Shown here: piece by piece, positions 33,673 to 41,415 of the stretch | Layout of the letters: every line of letters begins with the position of its first letter | Position numbering within the stretch: position 1 is the stretch's first letter | Source of the DNA: JBAZHE01 sp964547855 | Lineage (GTDB): Bacteria > Patescibacteriota > Patescibacteriia > Patescibacteriales > WJLG01 | Direction: 5' to 3' | DNA: 64,000 bases | Assembly (NCBI GenBank): GCA_964547855.1 | Contig: CAZJPG010000001.1 | Location: 84,436-148,435, forward strand | Notes under the pieces: generated by a model | Databases searched by the model: none | Seen by the model: only the letters and a program-made list of their open reading frames with translations | Told to the model about the DNA's origin: nothing | Position numbers and translations under genes: made by a program

Positions 33673-34452
33673 TCAATCTCCTTTCTTCTTTAAAACCAAT
33701 AAAACCGTATGCCCAAAGAAAAAAGACAATGGATTTATCAATCTCTTAATAACGCGGGAGATTTTTGGCAGCTTAGCCAATGGTGCTAATACCGACTCCT
33801 CTTTCACCGCTTTAAAACCATTGGTGTAGCGCCTATACTCCAGCTCGAACCCTAAATTTTCCAAGTCAGACGCGACCGTCCTCCAAGATAAGGCGAATTG
33901 ATAAAAATTAGACTTATTAGATTCTGACTCTAAAAATTTTGGATAAAGTCCCAGGGCAGCCTTTAATCTACGATAAGGAGAGAAGGCTGGAAAAACTAAA
34001 AATAACTTTCCACCTGGTTTTATCACCCTAGACATTTCACTTAATATCTCACCATATCCATCATAGAAATGTTCGATGACGCCCAAGGACCAATAGCCGT
34101 CGAATTCGTTATCAGAGAATGAGAGTTTGCGTACGTCTCCCAAATAGACTTTCAATTCTGGAAATTCTTTGTTTATTCTCTCGACCATCTCCTTAGCGTA
34201 ATCTATTCCCAAAGCATCGTAACCGTTGCGCTTTAAGGCATATACATACTGTCCTCTTCCTCATCCTCCTTCGAGAACTTTGGCCGGAGACGGCAAGAAA
34301 CGCTTAGTCGTGCGAACCACTAATGAATCGTCCGACACCCCTTTGACCTCGTTGGCAAAATCATCGCCCCAAAGCTCATCCCAGAATTCTGGCGTAGCTC
34401 CTTGGCCGACAAAGACCAGCCGCTTATTATTTTTATCGTAAAATCTTTTCAT
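33673..34452 (-). CDS. SAM-dependent methyltransferase interrupted by an in-frame TGA (nonsense mutation or recoded)
   Basis: Two open stretches, 34452-34264 and 34260-33673, lie in the same frame and join across a single TGA at 34261-34263. The joined product of 259 codons reads as one class I methyltransferase: the SAM-binding motif I is VLEGG-TGA-GRGQYVYAL, where family members have Cys (GGCGxG), followed by GIDYAKEM, GVIEHFYDGYGEILSEMSRV and KPGGKLFLVFPAFSP. TGA therefore stands exactly at a Cys position. An imperfect 8-bp hairpin begins five bases after it (34236-34255). Options are a nonsense mutation, a sequence error, or selenocysteine. Use of TGA as Gly is unlikely because other genes here end in TGA. 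Last gene of the minus-strand glycan cluster. Confidence 0.7.
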
Positions 34453-34475
34453 ACTTATGGCAGTTTCACAATATA

Positions 34476-35555
34476 TTACTTTAATATATCGCCGATTTTT
34501 TCTTTAAAATATTCCAAAGAATGCCTCTCTTGAGCGATAACGAAAGCATTCCTCCCCATCTTTAATAAAGTCTCGCGATCCGACACGGCCATTTCGATCT
34601 TAGCCAAAAGGTCATTGGCGTCACCGCTCTTAAACACATAACCATTAACGCCATTGTCGATATAGCAAGAGGTTCCACAAGTATCGCTGGCTATGGCCGG
34701 AAGTTTATGAGCGAAAGCCTCGACAGGAGAATAAGCCGCCGGCTCATTACGGGACGGCAAAACGAACAGATCGAATTCGTCATACATCTCTAAAACTTTC
34801 TTGTAGGCGACATTCTCCAAAATCCTAACGACATCCGACAACCCATTGTCGTTTATATATCCTTTTATTAGGGCCAACTCCTTATTATCGTGATGCTCGC
34901 CAACTATCGTCAACCTTATCGGATATTTGTCTTTTAATGATTTGACCGCCCCCAACAACAAAAGATGGTCTTTGCGTCCCTGAAATTTTCCTATATCAAG
35001 AATATTTATATTGTCACCCTTAAAATTCGTCTTAGAGACATCTTTAACGTCAATGACGAACGGCAAATAATTGAACCAAGGATCGGATTGAGGCAGAACA
35101 TTCTTAAGAGGAGAGATTATGCCACTGATGCCCAAAATATTTTTTAAAAAAACAGCGATCATTTTTTTAACCAGGCCTCTAACAGCATATCTTTCCGTTT
35201 GAACTAAGGCAAAAGCTTTCTTGGCATAAAAACGCCCCAAAAGAAAAGAAAAGAACGCCAGTCCGCCTTGAAGATTCTTCACTAATAATACGTCGGGCTT
35301 GATTCTAGATAGTTCACGATTCAAGTCTAAAAAACACGGCCATTGATGCATAGGCTTTTTATATTTGGCATCAAAGATCGCAAATAATCTATTCAGCGGA
35401 TGTGGACTGATAACGATCGGTTCGACATCTTCATAGTCCTCGGAATTCGATTTATACATCGCCAAAAAAAAGACCTCATGGCCCATTTGCTTGAGACCCC
35501 TCACATAAGCATGCATATTCGTGTGAAAACGCGGAGCTATGAAAACTATTTTCAT
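34476..35555 (-). CDS. Family 4 glycosyltransferase
   Basis: A 359-residue GT-B fold glycosyltransferase. KIVFIAPRFHTNMHAYVRGLKQMGHEV is the N-terminal acceptor-side start (seen as APRFHTNMHAYVRGL), NILDIGKFQGRKDHLLLLGAV and the C-terminal FVLPSRNEPAAYSPVEAFAHKLP hold the donor-binding E-x7-E pair; ASDTCGTSCYIDNGVNGYVF follows. It is strongly similar in layout to the GT4 gene at 36252-37349 (both have RFHTN, CGTSCYI, NGxVFKS), so the two look like duplicates. Transcribed with the neighbouring methyltransferases in the glycan cluster. Confidence 0.9.
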   Translation of the reverse strand: MKIVFIAPRFHTNMHAYVRGLKQMGHEVFFLAMYKSNSEDYEDVEPIVISPHPLNRLFAIFDAKYKKPMHQWPCFLDLNRELSRIKPDVLLVKNLQGGLAFFSFLLGRFYAKKAFALVQTERYAVRGLVKKMIAVFLKNILGISGIISPLKNVLPQSDPWFNYLPFVIDVKDVSKTNFKGDNINILDIGKFQGRKDHLLLLGAVKSLKDKYPIRLTIVGEHHDNKELALIKGYINDNGLSDVVRILENVAYKKVLEMYDEFDLFVLPSRNEPAAYSPVEAFAHKLPAIASDTCGTSCYIDNGVNGYVFKSGDANDLLAKIEMAVSDRETLLKMGRNAFVIAQERHSLEYFKEKIGDILK

Positions 35556-35592
35556 GTACTAGTATTAGGACTTAATTTTTGCAACTTTAAAA

Positions 35593-36267
35593 TTACGACT
35601 TTACGACTACAGCCCAAGTCTCACCGAATTGAACCGAAGAGGAAGCGATCTTCCAACCTGCGGCCGTTAATTCGGAGTTTAAGGTTTGGCCGGTATATTC
35701 GATAAAATGCTCAGGATCGAGACGATACGGAAAACCATTATCCCTGCGCCAAACCGCTAACCAATCACGATCGATCATTGGCACGCGAAGCAATATCTTA
35801 TCAGTGGCTTTGGCCACCCCCTTCAAAAAACTAATTCTATCCTCTAAATGCTCCAAGACATTAGAAAGAATGACCGCATCGAAACGATCGACGCCCAAGG
35901 CGCCAAGATCCAGAGAGGCGGCATTACCTTCGATGAATTTTATATTCGATTGAGAGTACTTAGCTTTGGCTAGGTCTATATATTCCTTTTTAATGTCTAT
36001 GCCGACCACAAAAGCAGCCTTAGCCGCTAAACGAGAGGCCATCTCACCAGTATTGCAGCCAACATCCAAGATCTTGTCGCTAGGGGCGATATTCTGCAAG
36101 AAAAAACCATGATAATCCAAGATAGAATGTTTAGGATGCTCCTCGCCTGGTGCAGCTATCAATTTCTTCACCCAAAAATAAGAACGATAGTTAAGCCAAA
36201 GGAAAAAACCCAAAAACATTTTACGAAAAGGACTCTTTTTTATAACTTTAATCAACTTTCCCAACAT
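35593..36267 (-). CDS. Class I SAM-dependent methyltransferase
   Basis: The 224-residue product has a short basic, hydrophobic N-terminus (about 1-35) that may touch the membrane and then a class I methyltransferase domain: ILDVGCNTGEMASRL (motif I), VVGIDIKKEYIDLAK, FIEGNAASLDLG, FDAVILSNVLEHLED and a late TAAGWKI strand. It probably methylates a sugar or lipid-linked glycan, judged from its place between two GT4 genes. Its ATG lies 16 bases inside the end of the upstream GT4 gene. Confidence 0.87.
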   Translation of the reverse strand: MLGKLIKVIKKSPFRKMFLGFFLWLNYRSYFWVKKLIAAPGEEHPKHSILDYHGFFLQNIAPSDKILDVGCNTGEMASRLAAKAAFVVGIDIKKEYIDLAKAKYSQSNIKFIEGNAASLDLGALGVDRFDAVILSNVLEHLEDRISFLKGVAKATDKILLRVPMIDRDWLAVWRRDNGFPYRLDPEHFIEYTGQTLNSELTAAGWKIASSSVQFGETWAVVVKS

Positions 36268-37349
36268 ATTCTATCTAGCTCTCGAGCGAAATCGGCCGGC
36301 GAATGCCACTCCTTGACCAAATCAAAACTCCTTGAGCCCATTTTAATTAAATTATCTCGATCGGCTATAGCCGCCTCGATCTTGGCGGCCAAATCTTTGG
36401 CGTCCTTACTTTTAAAGACGAATCCATTCCCTCCCTGCTCTATATAACAGGAAGTGCCGCAAGTATCACTGGCGATGACTGGTAGTTTGGCGGCCATAGC
36501 CTCTAAAACAGAATAGGAGGCCGGTTCATCATAGGATGGCAGCACGAACAGGTCGTGACCGCGATACCATTCCTCCATCGATTCGTTCGGCAGATTATCC
36601 TCAAGCTGTACGATTTCGCCAAGTCCATCGATCTTTACCACTTCGGCCACTTCTTTTCTTATATCTTCTGTTTCAGGAGTATTATACTGACCGATGATCG
36701 TAAGCCTTATATCATATCTGTCTTTCAATGATTTAATAGCCTCGAGCAAGCTGAAATGATCTTTTCGCCTAATATATTTTCCGACAGCGATGATGTTCAC
36801 ATGCCCGCCGGAAAAATATTTTTTTTCAAAGTCCTCGGCAGGGATGACAAATGGCAGATATTTAAAAAATGGATCGGCCACAGGCAATCTGTTCTTGAGC
36901 GGAGTTATCATGCCTCGGATATTGAACATTTTCCGAGCGGTCTTGACCAAAGCGCTTTTGGGAAATTTACCAAAAGAATAATTCTCCGTTTGCGCCTCGG
37001 CAAATAACTTAGTCTTCTTTTTATCGGCGTAATGAAAAGCGGCCAAGGTGCGAAGACTGTTGATATTGCGAGCGATTATGACATCCGGGGAGATGCTATT
37101 TATCTTCTCTTTAAGGTCTTTAAGGTCAGGGATGTCGAAATATACCGTATGATTCCAACTTGATAACCAACGCCAAAATCCCTGATTCTTCGGTTCTTTC
37201 AAAATAATAAAATTTATTTTAGGGTCACGCCTTTCTCCGTCTTTCTCTTGGTTAGCCAAAACAAATACTTCGTGCCCCATATTGGCCAACCCCTTCAATC
37301 TCCAGTATAGATTAGTATGAAATCTTTGAACTATATAAACTATCTTCAT
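36252..37349 (-). CDS. Family 4 glycosyltransferase
   Basis: GT-B glycosyltransferase of 365 residues. The N-terminal MKIVYIVQRFHTNLYWRLKG, the IIAVGKYIRRKDHFSLLEAI donor-domain start and the FVLPSYDEPASYSVLEAMAAKLP E-x7-E motif are clear, with ASDTCGTSCYIEQGGNG behind. The ATG at 37349 is preferred to 37364 because it forms an ATGA overlap with the stop of the upstream GT4 gene and starts the first beta strand. Probable duplicate of the 34476-35555 gene. Role: sugar transfer in surface glycan assembly on the cytosolic face. Confidence 0.91.
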   Translation of the reverse strand: MKIVYIVQRFHTNLYWRLKGLANMGHEVFVLANQEKDGERRDPKINFIILKEPKNQGFWRWLSSWNHTVYFDIPDLKDLKEKINSISPDVIIARNINSLRTLAAFHYADKKKTKLFAEAQTENYSFGKFPKSALVKTARKMFNIRGMITPLKNRLPVADPFFKYLPFVIPAEDFEKKYFSGGHVNIIAVGKYIRRKDHFSLLEAIKSLKDRYDIRLTIIGQYNTPETEDIRKEVAEVVKIDGLGEIVQLEDNLPNESMEEWYRGHDLFVLPSYDEPASYSVLEAMAAKLPVIASDTCGTSCYIEQGGNGFVFKSKDAKDLAAKIEAAIADRDNLIKMGSRSFDLVKEWHSPADFARELDRICWES

Positions 37350-38455
37350 ATTATTTTTTCCCATTCTTTAATTACGTTCTCCGGTTTAAATCGATCGTCA
37401 ACCGCGATCTTCCTTTCCATGCCAATGGCATCGATCATGGCCCGAGAAAGCATAGCCTCATCATCGACTCTGACCAAAGCGCCTCTATCGGTCTTGATGG
37501 GCAATTCTCCCTGGTCGCTCTCGGCGATTATCTCTCTGGGGCCAGTGGGGCAATCGGTCGAAACGACCGGGGTTCCAACGGCCAGAGCCTCAAGGATGAC
37601 ATTGGGCATCCCTTCCCATCTAGAACTTAAGACCAAGGCCGCCGCCGCTTTAATAAAAGGAAAGACATTGTCTTCTCGACCCAAGAAAACCACTTTACCC
37701 TTAAGTCTTTCTTCTTCTGATATTTTAGACAGGCGCTCCAAATCCTTGCCTTCGCCGATTATGGCCAAACGCGAATCCGGCTCTTTGTCGACCACAAGCT
37801 TAAAAGCCCTAATTAAAACATCCTGCGCCTTCTGTTCGGTCAAACGACCAATATTTAAAAATGTTCTATCGCCAGCAAAAAAATCTCTATATTCTTCAGG
37901 CAATGGCTTGTCGGCAAGATCAGAAATGCGATCATAGAAAACCGGATTATAGATGGCTATCGTTTTCTTAAGGCCAAAATCATCGGCGGCTATCTTAACT
38001 AAAGCGGAAGAATTAGCTACTACCAAATCAGCAAAACGATAAAGCGACTTGATCATGAACTTGGCCATTGGCTTTTTCCTTTTGGGGTTATTGCGCAAAC
38101 AGCATATGATCTTAGATCTATTTCCAAAGAATAATTTACTAGCCACGGAAGAAAAATTCGCCTCTTCCATAAAACCTATGCAAGTATCTATTTTATTCTC
38201 GCGACAAAAAGAGGTTATTTGACGGCCACGCTTAAAGACCGCCGACAAGGCTTTAAGACTGGAAGATGGCGCCTTTCCGTCCCCTATCAAAAAAGTGTCG
38301 ACAGACGAAAGATATTTCAAGCCAGAATCATCGAACAATAAAAAAGCCACCTCATGCCCCCTGTCTTTAAGACTATCAGCGACATAAGTTGCTACTCTCT
38401 CGGCTCCACCGCCGACTTTGAGCGTATTGATGACAATAGCTATTTTTTTACCCAT
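37346..38455 (-). CDS. Family 4 glycosyltransferase
   Basis: GT-B enzyme of 369 residues. KKIAIVINTLKVGGGAERVA carries the glycine-rich acceptor-site loop; FLNIGRLTEQKAQDVLIRAF and LVLSSRWEGMPNVILEALAVGTP show the donor domain with the E-x7-E pair, followed by VSTDCPTGPREII. This resembles N-acetylgalactosamine-type transferases (PglA/PglJ branch), a family-level guess only. ATG at 38455 sits one base after the stop of the GT39-like gene; an in-frame ATG at 38467 would overlap it. The stop overlaps the next gene by ATGA. Confidence 0.91.
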   Translation of the reverse strand: MGKKIAIVINTLKVGGGAERVATYVADSLKDRGHEVAFLLFDDSGLKYLSSVDTFLIGDGKAPSSSLKALSAVFKRGRQITSFCRENKIDTCIGFMEEANFSSVASKLFFGNRSKIICCLRNNPKRKKPMAKFMIKSLYRFADLVVANSSALVKIAADDFGLKKTIAIYNPVFYDRISDLADKPLPEEYRDFFAGDRTFLNIGRLTEQKAQDVLIRAFKLVVDKEPDSRLAIIGEGKDLERLSKISEEERLKGKVVFLGREDNVFPFIKAAAALVLSSRWEGMPNVILEALAVGTPVVSTDCPTGPREIIAESDQGELPIKTDRGALVRVDDEAMLSRAMIDAIGMERKIAVDDRFKPENVIKEWEKII

Positions 38456-38456
38456 A

Positions 38457-40148
38457 TCATTCGTCATTAGGTTCGGAATCGTAATAACCCTTCACCTGAA
38501 AATGGCAAGGCTTAACTATGCGGCCCCGATCATTTCTCTCTAAAACCAAAACTCGGCAGGAAATACGGCAAGGCTCGAGACCAGGATCGACGGCATGCCA
38601 ATAAGGATAACGAGGGCCAGAGTCATAAAGAACGCCATATTCACCTGATAATTTATCTTGATAATACGAAAGTTTTTCGTATTCGACTATGTAAATATCT
38701 CTATCTGGAACTGGGGCCAATTCAGAACTGAAAAGCACTGACTTAGCCGACCAATTTGGGTCATCGGCTAATTTTTCCATTCTTGGTAAATACGTATGAT
38801 AACGATTAGATAGAACCTGGATATTCTTATCTTTGACGGCGGTCATAATAAAACGCTCGGCCTCATAACGACTATCATTGAACTTTCCCCAAACTGGCAC
38901 GGCGGCCAAGATCAAGATCGCCGGGAAAAATATAGCAGCATAAAAACGCTTATCTCTCCCCACTCTTTCATAGACCATATTCAAGGCCAGAGCCGCTGGC
39001 ACCGACAAGAAAAGAATGATGACCATTACATAACGAAGATATACCAAACCGACACTTGCTAAAGCCAAAAGGAAAAAACTTAATGGAAATAGCAATATGA
39101 AGGCCAAGAAACCCCTCCCCACCCTGCGGCGATGCAAGAATATTCCAACTAAAGAACCGATAAGCACGGCTGGAGCTCCTAATATCAAAGACTCTAATGT
39201 CCTTAGAGACACCCCCAAGAAACCTTGGCGCTCATAATCATTCCAAGAGACCGAAGTCGGACCGATCCAGCGTTTTATGTGTGCCACATATCCGGCGAAA
39301 TCCCAAAACATCCCCGTGAAGAACATAAAACAAATAAAGAAAAAAGAGATGCCAGCGAACATTTCCGACCAAATCTTCCTAAGCCCGCCTTTGCCGACAT
39401 ACCCTTTACGGAATAAAAGAAAAAAGAATGGGATAATAAAAGTAAAGGCATTGGCCTCTTTTGTAGCCGAAATGGCGGCAAGAAAAAAGAAAAAGACCAT
39501 CCAGTTCTTAGACCTTGGACCACTATCACCATCAACGGAGAAATAAATATTAGACAAGGCCCAGAAACAAACAGCCGAAAAAAACATTATAGGAGTATCG
39601 AGATTGCCGTAGGTCGAGAACTCGACCACCACTGGTGAGAGCATATATAGCGCCGCCGCCAAAAAAGCCACGCGACGCCCGAAACGTTTAGCGGCCAAAT
39701 ATAAAAAATATACAGCACCGATATACATGGCGAATGACAAAAGCCTCGAAACGACAATTAGCGCGCCGATCTGCCAATGAGGATCAGTAAAACCAAAATT
39801 AGGATATTTGGCACCAGACACATGCCACTGCCCGGTCAAAAGATAGAAGATCAAAAACGGAATATAAACGACCAGATTTATTATATAACCGAAAGCAGCA
39901 TATTTATAAGCCCCAAATTTAGCGAAGCCGATGATGAACGGGCCAGACTGATCATCTGGACTCCAGGAGGCAAAATTCGGCATGCCCCAAAATATAGTAA
40001 AAAGGTCGGCGACCAAAAACACACCCAAGCACCAAATCAAAAATTTACCCCAACGACTTCTTTCATTATAAAAAGACCGCCAAGCCCCAGTCGCGGCTAT
40101 GGCATAAAAAGCTGCCTTATTCTTTATATATGATACGATCTTAGCCAT
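38457..40148 (-). CDS. GT39/ArnT-like integral membrane glycosyltransferase
   Basis: A 563-residue protein with about eleven membrane helices (to residue about 420) and a C-terminal soluble domain of about 140 residues. The first outer loop carries SPDDQSG near 64-70, resembling the catalytic acidic pair of PMT/ArnT-type transferases that use polyprenyl-phosphate sugars on the outer side. VVEFSTYGNLDTPIMFF in a later loop fits the same family. It probably adds a sugar to a surface glycan or protein. It overlaps the upstream GT4 gene by eight bases. Confidence 0.78.
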   Translation of the reverse strand: MAKIVSYIKNKAAFYAIAATGAWRSFYNERSRWGKFLIWCLGVFLVADLFTIFWGMPNFASWSPDDQSGPFIIGFAKFGAYKYAAFGYIINLVVYIPFLIFYLLTGQWHVSGAKYPNFGFTDPHWQIGALIVVSRLLSFAMYIGAVYFLYLAAKRFGRRVAFLAAALYMLSPVVVEFSTYGNLDTPIMFFSAVCFWALSNIYFSVDGDSGPRSKNWMVFFFFLAAISATKEANAFTFIIPFFFLLFRKGYVGKGGLRKIWSEMFAGISFFFICFMFFTGMFWDFAGYVAHIKRWIGPTSVSWNDYERQGFLGVSLRTLESLILGAPAVLIGSLVGIFLHRRRVGRGFLAFILLFPLSFFLLALASVGLVYLRYVMVIILFLSVPAALALNMVYERVGRDKRFYAAIFFPAILILAAVPVWGKFNDSRYEAERFIMTAVKDKNIQVLSNRYHTYLPRMEKLADDPNWSAKSVLFSSELAPVPDRDIYIVEYEKLSYYQDKLSGEYGVLYDSGPRYPYWHAVDPGLEPCRISCRVLVLERNDRGRIVKPCHFQVKGYYDSEPNDE

Positions 40149-41268
40149 TCTTTTCTTTTAATATCCCCCTTATCATATCTTTCCATTTTTTAATGTTTTC
40201 GGCAATATCGCGCCCGTATAGCAAATTCTCTTTAGCTTTGGCGGCAGTAGTTCTCCGTAATTCATCGTCCGACAAAAGCCGCCCTAGGCCTTCTTTTAAT
40301 CTTTCATATTTCCCGCCTTCACCACTAGGAGCGCAAACTAAGCCAGCTCCGCAGTTAGAGAGCAGACTGTCAGGATCTATGGTCAGGCTTAAGATCGGCG
40401 TGCCAGCGGCAGCGGCTTGCAAAAAGGTATTAGGAAAACCTTCGGCGAATGAAGTATTAACAAAGACCTTGGCGCGCGAAAACAATTCTTCGGTCTCAGT
40501 AAAAGGAGTCCTCCCTCTGATCTCAAGATTATCAAGACCAGCTGCCGAACGTTTTATCGTTCGGCTGATATTTTCGTCGCTTTCCGGCATGATCATTAAA
40601 AATCTCTCTTCTGGAAAATCCTTAGCCAGGGCTAAAAAGTAACCAGGGCGCTTATCATCGACTCCGCGACCGACCCAAAGGATAATATCGCGCTCTTTAA
40701 TGTCGCTGCCAGACACGCCAGGAAAGCTATTCGGTATCACTGGACCGGAATTTGAAAACTGTAGATTTTTAAAGACTTGGGCTTGCTTGTCGGTCTGAAA
40801 AATAACTTTATGAGCGTTCTTTAAACCAAACTTAAATATCCTTCCGCGCAAACCACGAAAATATTTACCGGACAGATCGTCGTCATGGGCCACGCTATAA
40901 ACAAATCTCTTTCCAAGCAACCTACAATAAAAAGCGGCTAGCCCTGCTTCTACGCCAGCGGCTCGTACGATCACGACATCGGGGCCGATCTTAGTAAGCA
41001 AGCCGATCAGGCGCAATGGGGCAACGATCGAATTCAAAATTCCGCGCCCCCGTTTATAGGCCGGGTGGACTTTTACCCCATCGAATTCTTTGTCGCCTTG
41101 TCCGGAATCAAGCACTGCGAAATGCGTATCAAAAGATTCGTCGCGAGCCAATTCCTTGGCCACCAACGACATTTGCCATTCCGCTCCGCCACCCAGTGGT
41201 TGGCTGTCGGCATCGAAAAATTGATAGGCAAAGATACTAATGAAGCAAACTTTTATTTTGCGAACCAT
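40141..41268 (-). CDS. Family 4 glycosyltransferase
   Basis: GT-B enzyme of 375 residues. The N-terminus KVCFISIFAYQFFDADSQPLGGGAEWQ (seen as PLGGGAEWQMSLVAKEL) holds the acceptor-side Gly loop; DIILWVGRGVDDKRPGYFLAL begins the donor domain and VFVNTSFAEGFPNTFLQAAAAGTPIL carries the E-x7 motif, though the second Glu of E-x7-E is Gln here (EGFPNTFLQ). It lies between the asnB-like gene (separated by 147 bases with two hairpins) and the GT39-like gene. Donor and acceptor are unknown. Confidence 0.88.
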   Translation of the reverse strand: MVRKIKVCFISIFAYQFFDADSQPLGGGAEWQMSLVAKELARDESFDTHFAVLDSGQGDKEFDGVKVHPAYKRGRGILNSIVAPLRLIGLLTKIGPDVVIVRAAGVEAGLAAFYCRLLGKRFVYSVAHDDDLSGKYFRGLRGRIFKFGLKNAHKVIFQTDKQAQVFKNLQFSNSGPVIPNSFPGVSGSDIKERDIILWVGRGVDDKRPGYFLALAKDFPEERFLMIMPESDENISRTIKRSAAGLDNLEIRGRTPFTETEELFSRAKVFVNTSFAEGFPNTFLQAAAAGTPILSLTIDPDSLLSNCGAGLVCAPSGEGGKYERLKEGLGRLLSDDELRRTTAAKAKENLLYGRDIAENIKKWKDMIRGILKEKNG

Positions 41269-41415
41269 ATAATTTCATACTAAAGACTTTTTCTAGTTTC
41301 ATTTTGAAAGACGCTCATTTTCGCTCCAGCAGCGAAACTTCGCTCTGTTCTTCTCTGATTTTCCCACGCCAAAGCGTGGGACCAAGCAAATCATTCGAAA
41401 AAATCTTATACAATA
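41269..41415 (-). other. Intergenic region with two perfect hairpins inside the glycan cluster
   Basis: The longest gap in the minus-strand glycan cluster. Hairpin 1 (41319-41337) has a 7-bp stem TTTCGCT/AGCGAAA with a 5-base loop. Hairpin 2 (41362-41381) has an 8-bp stem TCCCACGC/GCGTGGGA with loop CAAA. Neither is followed by a U run on the minus strand, so they do not look like ordinary terminators. They may be mRNA processing or stabilising structures. Confidence 0.5.

Noticed and set aside
33673..34212. Shorter methyltransferase starting at the ATG at 34212
   Set aside because: It would lack the SAM-binding motif I, which is present in frame just upstream across the TGA.
34261..34263. 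TGA read as glycine (genetic code 25, as in Gracilibacteria/SR1)
   Set aside because: Several genes end in TGA with no nearby second stop or directly before a terminator (uvrB at 61310, the HIT gene at 58433, the gene at 60841), and this is the only internal TGA found in a conserved frame.
41362..41381. Hairpin as a terminator after asnB
   Set aside because: No U run follows on the minus strand; recorded instead as an unexplained structure.
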